Source: Furfurilactobacillus curtus
GTDB lineage: Bacteria > Bacillota > Bacilli > Lactobacillales > Lactobacillaceae
Reading direction: 5' to 3'
NCBI RefSeq assembly: GCF_045862785.1
Contig: NZ_BQXO01000004.1
Coordinates: forward strand, 133,085 to 197,084
Length of the DNA: 64,000 nt
Under the pieces are notes generated by a model, which ran no database searches, had not been told where the DNA came from, and saw only the letters and a list, made by a program, of their open reading frames with translations. Below, piece after piece: positions 8,303 through 17,375 of this stretch (positions are counted from its first letter, which is position 1; the number at the start of each line of letters is the position of its first letter). Position numbers and translations under genes: made by a program.

Positions 8303-11300
8303 TTATTCGTTAGTCGTGTGCTCAGACTCATTTACGGGTGTCGACGTTGGCTCGCTGACCGGTGCACTAGGTTGATCCGTTGGCTTTTCATCCACCGGAT
8401 GTTCTGCAGCGTACTTGCTTAAGGCATCAACGTTAACCACGTCATCTTCATCATCATCCATATCACGCAGTTCGATTTCCTTTTTGTCGTTGTCTAACAC
8501 TTTCATGTCTAAGCCTAAGGCCTGCAATTCCTTAACCAACACACGGAATGACTCTGGCACTCCTGGCTTTGGAATTGGCTCGCCCTTAACGATCGCTTCA
8601 TAGGTCTTAACTCGGCCAACCACGTCATCAGACTTGTACGTCAAAATTTCTTGCAACGTGTATGCAGCACCATAAGCTTCCAGCGCCCAAACTTCCATTT
8701 CACCAAAACGCTGGCCACCAAATTGTGCTTTACCACCAAGAGGCTGTTGCGTAACTAAGGAGTAAGGTCCGATTGAACGCGCATGGATCTTATCATCAAC
8801 CATGTGGGCTAATTTCAGGTAGTTCATGACCCCAACGGCAATTCGGTTGTCAAATGGTTCACCAGTCCGACCATCATACAATACATATTTTGCATCAGCT
8901 GGCATACCAGCTTCTTTAACAGCGTCCCAAATATCCTGATCTTGGGCACCATCAAAGACAGGTGTTGCCACATGAATACCTAATTTACGAGCAGCCATGC
9001 CTAAATGCAGTTCAAGCACTTGACCAATGTTCATCCGAGAAGGCACACCCATGGGTGACAGCATGATATCAATTGGTGTCCCATCAGACATGTAAGGCAT
9101 GTCTTCTTCTGGAATTACAATTGAAACGGTCCCCTTGTTCCCATGACGACCGGACATCTTGTCCCCAACTTGGATCTTCCGCTTCTGGGCGATGTAAACA
9201 CGGACCATCATGTTGACACCTGGTGACAATTCATCCCCATTTTCACGAGTAAAGATCTTCACATCTTGGATAATTCCGCCACCACCATGCGGTACATGAA
9301 GAGAAGTATCCCGAACTTCACGCGCTTTTTCACCAAAGATCGCATGTAACAGACGTTCCTCAGCTGATAATTCGGTGACCCCTTTAGGGGTTACCTTACC
9401 AACCAAAATGTCACCATCATGAACTTCGGCTCCGACCCGAATAATACCTTGTTCGTCCAGATCCTTTAATGAATCCTCACCAACGTTAGGAATTTCGCGA
9501 GTCATTTCTTCTGGTCCAAGCTTTGTATCACGAGCTTCTGACTCATATTCTTCGATATGAATCGACGTGTACACATCATCTTTCACTAACCGTTCTGAAA
9601 TGGCGATGGCATCTTCAAAGTTATAGCCATCCCAAGTCATGAAGGCGATCAATGGGTTTTGCCCAAGGGCTAATTCCCCACCTTCCATAGAAGGACCGTC
9701 CGCTAAGATTTCATCAGCATCGACATGATCCCCAGCCTTGACAATTGGTCGTTGATTGTAGTTCTTCCCACCATTTGAGCGGCGGAATTTCATCAACTTA
9801 TACGTGTCTAGCGTGCTATCTTCACGACGCACACGAATCTGACGGGCATCCACGTACTCAACTGTACCAGCTGCCTTACTAATCAAGGCAACCCCGGAGT
9901 CATGCGCCGCTTTGTATTCAATCCCCGTCCCAACCAATGGAGCATGAGGATCAAGTAACGGCACCGCCTGACGTTGCATGTTGGCACCCATCAAAGCCCG
10001 GTTAGAGTCATCGTTTTCCAAGAATGGAATACATGCAGTGGCAACAGCCACGACTTGCTTGGGCGAAACGTCCATGTAGTCAACATTATCGATCGAAGTT
10101 TCAATGTTTTCATCCTTAGAACGTGCCAAAACCGTGTCGTCAACAAAGGAACCATCATCATTTAATGTCGAGTTTGCTTGGGCAATAACAAAATTATCTT
10201 CTTCATCAGCTGTCAAATAGTCGATTCGGTCAGTAACTTTGTGTGTGTCCCATGAAACGCGCCGATAAGGTGTCTCAATAAAACCATAACGGTTAACCTT
10301 GGCGTAACTAGACAACGAGTTAATTAGCCCAATGTTTGGCCCTTCAGGTGTTTCAATTGGACACATCCGACCATAATGAGTGTAGTGAACGTCTCGGACT
10401 TCATAACCAGCCCGATCACGAGTTAATCCACCAGGCCCAAGAGCAGATAATCGGCGTTTATGGGTCAATTCGCCCAATGGGTTGGTTTGATCCATGAATT
10501 GTGACAGCTGTGAACTACCAAAGAATTCTTTGATGGAAGCAACTACTGGTCGAATGTTAATTAATTGTTGTGGCGTAACAGTCGCGGAGTCTTGAATAGA
10601 CATCCGTTCACGAACAACCCGCTCCATCCGTGAAAGACCGATCCGGAACTGATTCTGTAATAACTCACCAACTGAACGAATCCGCCGATTGCCTAAGTGA
10701 TCGATATCATCCGTTGAACCAACACCTTCTTGCAAGTTGAAGAAATAGTTGATTGATGCAACGATGTCAGCCGGTTGAATCGTGTGGTTCTTCAGGTCAA
10801 TATGACCATTGCCAATCATATTCAAAACTTGTTCAGGGTCGTTCTTTGAGAAGACCTTGATTACTTGAACCGTCATCGGCTCCGTAACAACGGCTTCATC
10901 GGAAGGTGTGAAGGTAACTGACTTGAAGTCCTCTTGGTCCAAATATGGCGACAACTTCGCCATGACTGTCTTGTCAATAACAGTACCCTTTTCGGCGATG
11001 ATTTCACCAGATTCAGGATCCGCCAATGTTTCAGCCAACGTCAAACCGAGTAAACGAGTGTGTAAGTCAAGCTTTTTGTTAAGCTTGTAACGGCCAACTG
11101 GAGCGGTGTCGTAACGCTTTGGATCAAAGAAACGAGCCGTCAATAGACTCCGAGAAGAATCCGCTGTCTTAGGTTCACCTGGGCGCAACCGTTCATAGAT
11201 ATCTTTCAACGATTCTTCAACTCGAGAATCATCCGAATTCTTGTGAATATCCTTTTCTAAGGTGGCCATTAAGGCATCGCTTTGTCCTAAGATATCAATG

Positions 11301-11920
11301 ATCTCATCGTCAGAACCGTAGCCCAACGCACGGACAAGTTCCGTCATGGGGATTTTCCGAGTCCGATCAATGCGGACATAAGAAATTTCCTTGGCATCGG
11401 TTTCGTATTCTAACCATGCACCACGGTTAGGGATGACTGTCGCACCGTAAATTTCACGGCCGTTTTTGTCTTCCTCTTCATTGTAGTAAACGCCTGGCGA
11501 ACGAACCAGCTGGGAAACGATAACCCGCTCTGCACCATTGATGATGAACGTTCCTTGATCCGTCATTAACGGGAAGTCACCAAAGAATACGTCCTGGCTC
11601 TTGATTTCGCCAGTTTCGTGGTTGGTTAAGCGCAAGGTCACGTGCAGTGGCGCCGAATAGTTAGCATCGTGTTCGCGGGCTTCATCCACCGTGTATTTTG
11701 GTTCAAGTAACTGGTAGTCAACAAATTCCAATGACAAGTTGCCTTGGAAATCATCAATTGGCATGATGTCATCGAACATGTCACGCAGTCCTTCATCGAG
11801 GAACCATTGGTATGAATCCGTTTGGATTTCAATCAAATTCGGCAGATCAAGAACTTCTTTAATGCGTGCGTAACTTCTACGGGTCCGGTGTTTACCGTAT
11901 TTAACTAAATGCCCTGCCAA
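8303..11920 (-). CDS. rpoB: RNA polymerase beta subunit
   Basis: This is the catalytic beta subunit, about 1205 residues. I place the start at a TTG (11920) giving MAGHLVKYGKHRTRR, which matches relatives and sits eight bases after AAGGAG; the longer frame from a GTG at 11929 would overlap the ribosome binding site. The rifampicin region reads FMDQTNPLGELTHKRR with wild-type residues. The C-terminus ends in an acidic, proline-rich tail, as in many lactobacilli. A terminator-like hairpin with an embedded cre-like sequence lies in the leader. Confidence 0.97.
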   Translation of the reverse strand: MAGHLVKYGKHRTRRSYARIKEVLDLPNLIEIQTDSYQWFLDEGLRDMFDDIMPIDDFQGNLSLEFVDYQLLEPKYTVDEAREHDANYSAPLHVTLRLTNHETGEIKSQDVFFGDFPLMTDQGTFIINGAERVIVSQLVRSPGVYYNEEEDKNGREIYGATVIPNRGAWLEYETDAKEISYVRIDRTRKIPMTELVRALGYGSDDEIIDILGQSDALMATLEKDIHKNSDDSRVEESLKDIYERLRPGEPKTADSSRSLLTARFFDPKRYDTAPVGRYKLNKKLDLHTRLLGLTLAETLADPESGEIIAEKGTVIDKTVMAKLSPYLDQEDFKSVTFTPSDEAVVTEPMTVQVIKVFSKNDPEQVLNMIGNGHIDLKNHTIQPADIVASINYFFNLQEGVGSTDDIDHLGNRRIRSVGELLQNQFRIGLSRMERVVRERMSIQDSATVTPQQLINIRPVVASIKEFFGSSQLSQFMDQTNPLGELTHKRRLSALGPGGLTRDRAGYEVRDVHYTHYGRMCPIETPEGPNIGLINSLSSYAKVNRYGFIETPYRRVSWDTHKVTDRIDYLTADEEDNFVIAQANSTLNDDGSFVDDTVLARSKDENIETSIDNVDYMDVSPKQVVAVATACIPFLENDDSNRALMGANMQRQAVPLLDPHAPLVGTGIEYKAAHDSGVALISKAAGTVEYVDARQIRVRREDSTLDTYKLMKFRRSNGGKNYNQRPIVKAGDHVDADEILADGPSMEGGELALGQNPLIAFMTWDGYNFEDAIAISERLVKDDVYTSIHIEEYESEARDTKLGPEEMTREIPNVGEDSLKDLDEQGIIRVGAEVHDGDILVGKVTPKGVTELSAEERLLHAIFGEKAREVRDTSLHVPHGGGGIIQDVKIFTRENGDELSPGVNMMVRVYIAQKRKIQVGDKMSGRHGNKGTVSIVIPEEDMPYMSDGTPIDIMLSPMGVPSRMNIGQVLELHLGMAARKLGIHVATPVFDGAQDQDIWDAVKEAGMPADAKYVLYDGRTGEPFDNRIAVGVMNYLKLAHMVDDKIHARSIGPYSLVTQQPLGGKAQFGGQRFGEMEVWALEAYGAAYTLQEILTYKSDDVVGRVKTYEAIVKGEPIPKPGVPESFRVLVKELQALGLDMKVLDNDKKEIELRDMDDDEDDVVNVDALSKYAAEHPVDEKPTDQPSAPVSEPTSTPVNESEHTTNE

Positions 11921-12016
11921 GTTCTTCACTCCTTTGATATAAGTCTTCCAGTGAATAAGCTCGCCATATATATTACAAGTTGATTACAAAACACTTGAAA
12001 CACAAATTTTGAGCAT

Positions 12017-12070
12017 AAAAAAGGCAAAAGAAGCAATTCATTTCACAAAAAATGTAAGCGCTACTTTTGC
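12017..12070 (-). terminator. Terminator-like hairpin in the rpoB upstream region
   Basis: On the minus strand GCAAAAGTAGC (about 12060-12070) pairs with GCTTCTTTTGC (about 12024-12034) and a CTTTTTT run follows. It lies about 100 bases before rpoB, so it either ends transcripts from the TetR gene or attenuates an upstream rpoB promoter. TGTAAGCGCTACTT (12053-12066, forward) inside it is close to the cre consensus. The rest of the 300-base gap shows no clear promoter. Confidence 0.6.
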
Positions 12071-12223
12071 TTTTCTATAAGGGCTTCAACGGACAATAGA
12101 TCGCCTCGGCCATTTTTATTCACAGTGATATACGTTGATAAATATACGCCGTCAAGATGATTCTGTCAATGAGTTTGCATCCGTCGCTGCACGGTTTTTA
12201 CTGTCGCCGCTAAGCAACCAAAA

Positions 12224-12823
12224 TCATACATTCGTTTCATCAGCAACACCAAATAGAATCAATTTAAGTAACACTTGAATGCGTTCACGGTCGCTAAGGC
12301 CCGGTCCACCTAGTTGATGAAATTCCGCAAACAACGGCGCCAAACTCGTCATATAAAAATTTGCCGCAGTCATTGGATCTAGTCCCGACTTTAATGTCAG
12401 TTTATCTGAACTAAAAAAACGAACCAGTGGCTGCACGTAATCTTGACTAAAGATTCGTCCTAATTTCCCTTGATTTTCTGGCTTTAAATATTGGAAGCTA
12501 CCATGAATCAGGCTAAAGGCATCACGGGGATGAATTGCAATCATAGCTTGAGACAAATCAGTCAATACCGTTAGACCATCGCCATCGCCGTCGTCAATAA
12601 TTGCATTCATCCGCCCTGCCAATTCACGGCCAACTTCGCTGATTACTTCAATAAAGATAAGTTCCTTATCTGCAAAATGATGATAAAGGGCTGGTTGAGT
12701 TAACCCAACTGCGTTAGCAATATCACGCGTTGATGTTTCTGCATATCCTTTGTTCAAAAATAAGGTCCGAGCCGCGTCCAATATGCCTCGGCGCGTGTGG
12801 GCCAGTTGCTCCTCTCGACTCAT
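12224..12823 (-). CDS. TetR-family transcriptional regulator
   Basis: This 199-residue protein starts MSREEQLAHTRRGILDAA; that ATG follows GAGGAAGG, whereas the ATG 21 bases upstream has no site. The N-terminal helix-turn-helix spans about residues 27-46 (TSTRDIANAVGLTQPALYHHF). The C-terminal ligand domain is not specific enough to name an effector. No transporter or enzyme gene is adjacent and divergent, so the target is not suggested by context. Confidence 0.88.
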   Translation of the reverse strand: MSREEQLAHTRRGILDAARTLFLNKGYAETSTRDIANAVGLTQPALYHHFADKELIFIEVISEVGRELAGRMNAIIDDGDGDGLTVLTDLSQAMIAIHPRDAFSLIHGSFQYLKPENQGKLGRIFSQDYVQPLVRFFSSDKLTLKSGLDPMTAANFYMTSLAPLFAEFHQLGGPGLSDRERIQVLLKLILFGVADETNV

Positions 12824-12970
12824 AGGTACCTTCCTCACTCGCATAACTATTTACTCCAAGTTTGCCGGTTAACAGCCCAAAATGCAATTCACAAGGTTAA
12901 CTTTCTGGATAAATCTTAACGATTTGCATTCATGTACCTAACAGACTAATGAGCTGTACTCAAAAAGAGC

Positions 12971-13082
12971 GCGGGGCATAAGTCGGTAAGTGACGAACAC
13001 TAAGGGCGAACCGCCAATGATGATGGTTTTATTCATCGTTTGCCGTTCGCTTTTAGGCGGAGTCACTTGACTTATGTCCCGC
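12971..13082. repeat. 112-base near-perfect hairpin element (copy E1)
   Basis: GCGGGGCATAAGTC (12971-12984) pairs with GACTTATGTCCCGC (13069-13082), AGTGAC with GTCACT, and an inner 25-base arm with its complement around a short loop near 13021-13029. On the minus strand GCTCTTTTTG follows, so it may terminate clpC transcription. The inner ACTAAGG/TTTTAGG pairs resemble the base of other intergenic elements in this window (22283, 43820, 45471, 58710). This fills the 330-base gap between clpC and the TetR gene. Confidence 0.75.
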
Positions 13083-13155
13083 ATTTTGGCGATTTAGAAT
13101 TAGAAATGAAATTTAGATTTTAGTTTTGTCCGAGATTCTTAAGCCTTTACTTCGG

Positions 13156-15657
13156 TTATGACTTGGCACTAACGGTTGTCTTTGCAGCTGGAACCGTTTT
13201 TGTTGTAATCGTTATCTTGCCAGATTTAGCGCCAACAGTCACCGCGTCGGTCGTCTTGATTTGACCAGCGATCAGTGCTTCGCTAAGGCGATCCTCAACC
13301 TGGGTCTGTAAGGCCCGGCGAATTGGCCGTGCACCGTACTCTGGATCAAACCCAGCTTCAGCCACCACATCAATCGCAGCTGGTGTAATTTTGACCTTGA
13401 TTCCTTGGTCAGCCACCCGCTTCAAGACGATACCCGCCATTAACTTTACGATTTCGTGCAGTTCTGGCTTGGTCAAGGAGTGGAAAATAACCGTTTCATC
13501 AATTCGATTTAAGAATTCTGGACGGAACGTAAGTCGCAATGCCTGACGAATTTTATCGGACATTGCTTGGTAGTTGTCCGTTGCACTGGTTGCGCCGAAT
13601 CCGACTTCTTTATCGTCTCGAACGGCAGTCGCACCCAAATTCGAGGTCATGATCAAAATTGTATTACGAAAATCAACCTTGCGTCCCTTCGAATCCGTTA
13701 AGAACCCATCATCCAATACTTGCAATAACAAGTTAAAAACATCGGTATCTGCTTTTTCGGCTTCATCCAAAAGTACCACTGAATAAGGTTTATTTCGAAC
13801 CTGTTCAGTTAATTGACCCCCTTCGTCGTAACCGACATACCCAGGGGCTGCCCCGATCAACCGGCTAGAACTAAAGCGCTCTTGATATTCTGACATGTCA
13901 ACCCGAATCATATTATCCTCTGAACCAAACATTGCCTCAGCCAAGGCTTTTGCCAGCTCAGTTTTTCCGACACCGGTAGGTCCAAGAAACATAAACGATC
14001 CAATTGGACGATTTGGATCTTTCAATCCAGATCGAGCACGACGAATCGCTCGTGCAACCGCAGAAATGGCTTCGTCTTGACCGACGACTCGTTCATGCAA
14101 AACTTTCTCTAGATTGAGTAGTCGTGACTCTTCATCTTTTCGAAGTTGCGTCAACGGTACGCCAGTCCATTCTGAAACAACTTCTGCGACATCTTCTTCA
14201 GTCACTTGCAGCTCGTAATGTGGCTGACCACTGAGCTTTTCATTGTCTTGTTCATCCAAGAGCTTATCAACACGCTTTCGCATTGCCATCTCTTTTTCAC
14301 GAATCGCCGCAGCACCTTCAAAATCCTGATTCTCAATCGCAGCTTCTTTTTGTTGCTGTAAGTCGGTTAACTTATCTTCTTGTTTAGCTAATTTCGTCTT
14401 GTGACCAGCAGCGTCAATGCGTACTTTGGCACCCGCTTCGTCCATCAAATCGATCGCTTTATCAGGCAGAAAACGCTCCGTAATATACCGAGCTGATAGT
14501 TTAACTGCCGCATTGACAGCATCATCAGTAATCTCAACTTGATGATGTTCTTCATAACGTGGTTTCAACCCGGTTAAGATTTCCACCGCTTCAGCTTCTG
14601 TCGGTTCATCAACTTGAACCGTCGCAAATCGACGTTCCAACGCGGCATCAGATTCAATATACTTTTGATATTCACTTAAAGTCGTGGCGCCAATTGTTTG
14701 TAGCTCACCACGAGCCAAGGCGGGCTTCAAGATGTTAGAAGCGTCAATCGCACCTTCAGCACCGCCGGCCCCAATTAGTGTGTGTAACTCATCAATGAAT
14801 AAGATCACATGTCCGTCATTGTAAATTTCTTCAATAACTTTCTTTAGTCGATCTTCAAATTCGCCTCGATACTTAGTGCCGGCGACCAATGAGCCCATGT
14901 CGAGCATCATCAAACGTTTGTCGCTTAAGTCTTCTGGTACGTCACCAGCGACAATCTTTTGCGCTAATCCTTCAGCAATCGCTGTCTTCCCAACCCCAGG
15001 CTCCCCAATTAAAACGGGGTTGTTTTTGGTTCGACGGCTCAAAATTTGAATGACCCGTTTAACTTCTTTACTACGACCAACAACTGGATCCATCTGATTA
15101 TCCGCAGCCAAAGCCGTTAAATCACGTGCTAACGAATCTAGTGTTGGTGTCCCTTCTGCTTGCTGCTTATTGTTAGCAGCCTTGTTCATTTGTTGCCGGC
15201 GTCGTGGTGAGTCAGTAATTCCTAGCTTTCGCAGAATCACTTTGCGCGCTTGGGCTAAGTCAAGATTTAGTGTGACTAAGATACGCGAAGATAAAATACT
15301 TTCATCGGAAAGTAGTGCCAATAATAGGTGCTCGGTCCCAATCTTAGTCGCACCCAGTCGTTTTGCTTCATCACCAGCAATCGTGAGGATTTCCTTCGCC
15401 TTTGGTGAATAAGGAAGATAGGTTTCTTTGTCAACATTGGTTAACGTACCATAGCCGGTGAAACGTTCGATTTCTTCACGAACGTCCTCTTCAGTAATAT
15501 TGAACTGTTGTAAAACTTTACTAGCGATCCCATTTTGTTCGATGGTTAAAGCAAGGAGCAAATGCTCAGTGCCAACCGCCTGGTGTTTAAAATACTTTGC
15601 CTGTTCTTGCGCCAAAACAAGTACGTCTTTGGCACTCGGGGTAAATAAATTATCCAT
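13156..15657 (-). CDS. clpC: ATP-dependent Clp protease ATP-binding subunit ClpC
   Basis: This 833-residue Hsp100 unfoldase feeds damaged proteins to ClpP. It has two N-terminal Clp repeats (about residues 1-145), a first AAA domain with GEPGVGKT near residue 215, a UVR-type middle region (about 430-465), and a second AAA domain with GPTGVGKT near residue 560. The hydrophobic ClpP-docking loop is marked by VGFGA near residue 680. It follows ctsR by 25 bases and is under CtsR control. The mcsA and mcsB genes that separate ctsR and clpC in Bacillus are absent here. Confidence 0.97.
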   Translation of the reverse strand: MDNLFTPSAKDVLVLAQEQAKYFKHQAVGTEHLLLALTIEQNGIASKVLQQFNITEEDVREEIERFTGYGTLTNVDKETYLPYSPKAKEILTIAGDEAKRLGATKIGTEHLLLALLSDESILSSRILVTLNLDLAQARKVILRKLGITDSPRRRQQMNKAANNKQQAEGTPTLDSLARDLTALAADNQMDPVVGRSKEVKRVIQILSRRTKNNPVLIGEPGVGKTAIAEGLAQKIVAGDVPEDLSDKRLMMLDMGSLVAGTKYRGEFEDRLKKVIEEIYNDGHVILFIDELHTLIGAGGAEGAIDASNILKPALARGELQTIGATTLSEYQKYIESDAALERRFATVQVDEPTEAEAVEILTGLKPRYEEHHQVEITDDAVNAAVKLSARYITERFLPDKAIDLMDEAGAKVRIDAAGHKTKLAKQEDKLTDLQQQKEAAIENQDFEGAAAIREKEMAMRKRVDKLLDEQDNEKLSGQPHYELQVTEEDVAEVVSEWTGVPLTQLRKDEESRLLNLEKVLHERVVGQDEAISAVARAIRRARSGLKDPNRPIGSFMFLGPTGVGKTELAKALAEAMFGSEDNMIRVDMSEYQERFSSSRLIGAAPGYVGYDEGGQLTEQVRNKPYSVVLLDEAEKADTDVFNLLLQVLDDGFLTDSKGRKVDFRNTILIMTSNLGATAVRDDKEVGFGATSATDNYQAMSDKIRQALRLTFRPEFLNRIDETVIFHSLTKPELHEIVKLMAGIVLKRVADQGIKVKITPAAIDVVAEAGFDPEYGARPIRRALQTQVEDRLSEALIAGQIKTTDAVTVGAKSGKITITTKTVPAAKTTVSAKS

Positions 15658-15682
15658 TTGCTGTCCTGCCTTTCATTAACGC

Positions 15683-16156
15683 TCAGTCTTCAAACCGTAA
15701 ACGATTCAGCACACCAATCAGGATGCGGGCACGCAGCGTATTTTCCACCTCATGGTCAGCCACGGCCAAGGTGTCTTTATCAATTGCCGCTAAAATAATA
15801 TTGGCCTCGCGTTCCTTGAGTACACCGTCGTTGAATAATGAATTAATAATCGCGTAGGCGTCATGTTGATTAATGGCATCGCCCACGACATCGCTAAGCA
15901 GACTGTCAAGCACATCCGTATCTGCCAATAAATTAACTTTTTCGATCCGGATATAGCCGCCGCCGCCTCGCTTACTCTCTACGATGTAGCCATTCTGGAT
16001 GGTGAAGCGGGTTTTGATCACGTAATTGATTTGCGAAGGAACGACATTAAATTGGTCGGCAATGTCAGAGCGGCGAATTTCCACCTGTTCTTCATCAGCC
16101 AAGATGCCCTTCAAATATTTCTCAATCACATCCGAAATGTTAGTTGGTCCTTCCAT
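15683..16156 (-). CDS. ctsR: Class III heat-shock repressor CtsR
   Basis: This 157-residue repressor of clp genes has an N-terminal DNA-binding domain whose wing carries the signature RGGGGYIRI at about residues 63-71. That glycine-rich loop is the heat sensor in known CtsR proteins. It is the first gene of the ctsR-clpC operon and has its own operator just upstream, which indicates autoregulation. With no arginine kinase McsB nearby, release from DNA is probably by heat alone or ClpE-type action. Confidence 0.97.
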   Translation of the reverse strand: MEGPTNISDVIEKYLKGILADEEQVEIRRSDIADQFNVVPSQINYVIKTRFTIQNGYIVESKRGGGGYIRIEKVNLLADTDVLDSLLSDVVGDAINQHDAYAIINSLFNDGVLKEREANIILAAIDKDTLAVADHEVENTLRARILIGVLNRLRFED

Positions 16157-16173
16157 GATTGCTCACCCCAGTC

Positions 16174-16220
16174 TTTGACTAATATTGACTATATTATACG
16201 AACCCTGACTAAATTTGCAA
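16174..16220 (-). promoter_or_regulatory. ctsR promoter with CtsR operator
   Basis: On the minus strand the tandem heptads AGTCAAT-ATT-AGTCAAA (16174-16190) match the CtsR box. TATAAT (16193-16198) and TTGCAA (16215-16220, 16-base spacer) form the promoter, so the operator covers the transcription start. Confidence 0.85.
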
Positions 16221-16261
16221 TCATAAAGGATTCAAAGGCTTCGGTAAGGTCTAAATAAACA

Positions 16262-16352
16262 AAATGCTAGTGCCACACGCAGAAGAAGATCATAAGCGAG
16301 CGCAAACGCAGGACATGAGTCAAAACCCATGTCCCGCGATTTGGCTTTTTAG
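16262..16352. repeat. Small hairpin element related to E1
   Basis: GCAGGACATG and CATGTCCCGC pair (16308-16337). The tail CATGTCCCGC with the following TTTGGC resembles the tail of the 12971-13082 hairpin (TATGTCCCGC, then TTTTGGC). It lies between tenA and ctsR and looks like a partial or diverged copy. Confidence 0.45.
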
Positions 16353-16452
16353 CTTTGGCAATGAATTTTGTCTTCGTTTCAACCTTGCCCTTGCTGATCT
16401 TCACAAGCAAAACAGCTTCGTCATACGAGGCCCAGTATGGTAACAAAAATAA

Positions 16453-17115
16453 TCATGGCTGCCATTGTTGCTGGTCAAGCGCCATTTGCCAAAAATTGAG
16501 TTCAAAGTACGTGCTCCGCGCAAAAGCGGCCATCATTTGTGCGCGTTCTGCCTGATCTGTTGCTGCCGCAACTTGGTCGGTTAATTCAATTTGAGTCGCC
16601 ACAGCATCTGTGTAATCGGCTGCCTGATAACTATCTAACCAGGCCTGATAGACAGGCACCGGCGAGCTCACCCCTTGTAAGGCAGCACCAATATCCGCAT
16701 ACAGCCAAGCACATGGTAGTAGACCGGCGATGGCGGCGGCTGGCCCCGCTTGTGAGAGCGTCCGGTACATGTGCGACGTATAAGCATAGGTTGTTGGTGC
16801 CATCGGCGTCTGTCTCACATCGGCTGGCGTAATCGCTAATGGTTTAAAAAAAGTCGTTTGGGTTGTGATTTCGCCAGCGCGCAGGCCGTTTGCCAAATCT
16901 GTTAAAAGTTGTTTAACTTGTTTGTTTTCAGCCGCTTGCGCCGTTAAATCATGTACGCGTGCAAAGTCACGCAAATAGTGATGATCTTGAATAAGGTAAT
17001 AACGAAAGGTTGCTTCAGGCAAGGTACCATCACGCAGTTGCTGAATGAATGGATGTTGAATGCTAGATTGCCAAAGTAACCGATTAGCTTGATATGCGGT
17101 CTGACTGAAAGACAT
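16453..17115 (-). CDS. tenA: TenA-family thiaminase II
   Basis: This 220-residue all-helical protein should hydrolyse aminopyrimidine breakdown products of thiamine, salvaging the pyrimidine moiety. The catalytic residues fall at the same positions as in Bacillus subtilis TenA: D44 (LIQDHHY), C135 (LPCAWLY) and E205 (FELNFW). The ATG follows AAAGGAG. No TPP riboswitch or other thiamine gene is visible nearby, so its pathway context here is unclear. It lies downstream of ldhD behind a terminator. Confidence 0.92.
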   Translation of the reverse strand: MSFSQTAYQANRLLWQSSIQHPFIQQLRDGTLPEATFRYYLIQDHHYLRDFARVHDLTAQAAENKQVKQLLTDLANGLRAGEITTQTTFFKPLAITPADVRQTPMAPTTYAYTSHMYRTLSQAGPAAAIAGLLPCAWLYADIGAALQGVSSPVPVYQAWLDSYQAADYTDAVATQIELTDQVAAATDQAERAQMMAAFARSTYFELNFWQMALDQQQWQP

Positions 17116-17168
17116 GATAAAACTCCTTTACTGGGGAAAGCGCCATGTGTCTCAATCAGTATAGCTGA

Positions 17169-17205
17169 TAAAACCCATGCCTTCATAAAGAAAGCACGGG
17201 TTTTA
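17169..17205 (-). terminator. Terminator-like hairpin between ldhD and tenA
   Basis: TAAAACCC(A)TGC pairs with GC(AC)GGGTTTTA; the end of the stem provides the T-run for minus-strand transcripts from ldhD. A second hairpin (AAATCATG/CATGATTT, about 17280-17316) lies between it and ldhD. Confidence 0.6.
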
Positions 17206-17375
17206 CATAATCGATACTGGCTCTTTACAAACTGATCAAAACGTTAGCAAGTTCGCTTTGAGTCCGAGTAACAACGGGAAATCATGAATGGCCGACTTTC
17301 GCCCGACCATGATTTTGGGTTGGCCGCTCTTCAATGATGGCGAACGTATTTTGTCAGTGCACTACCGAAGTCTGA

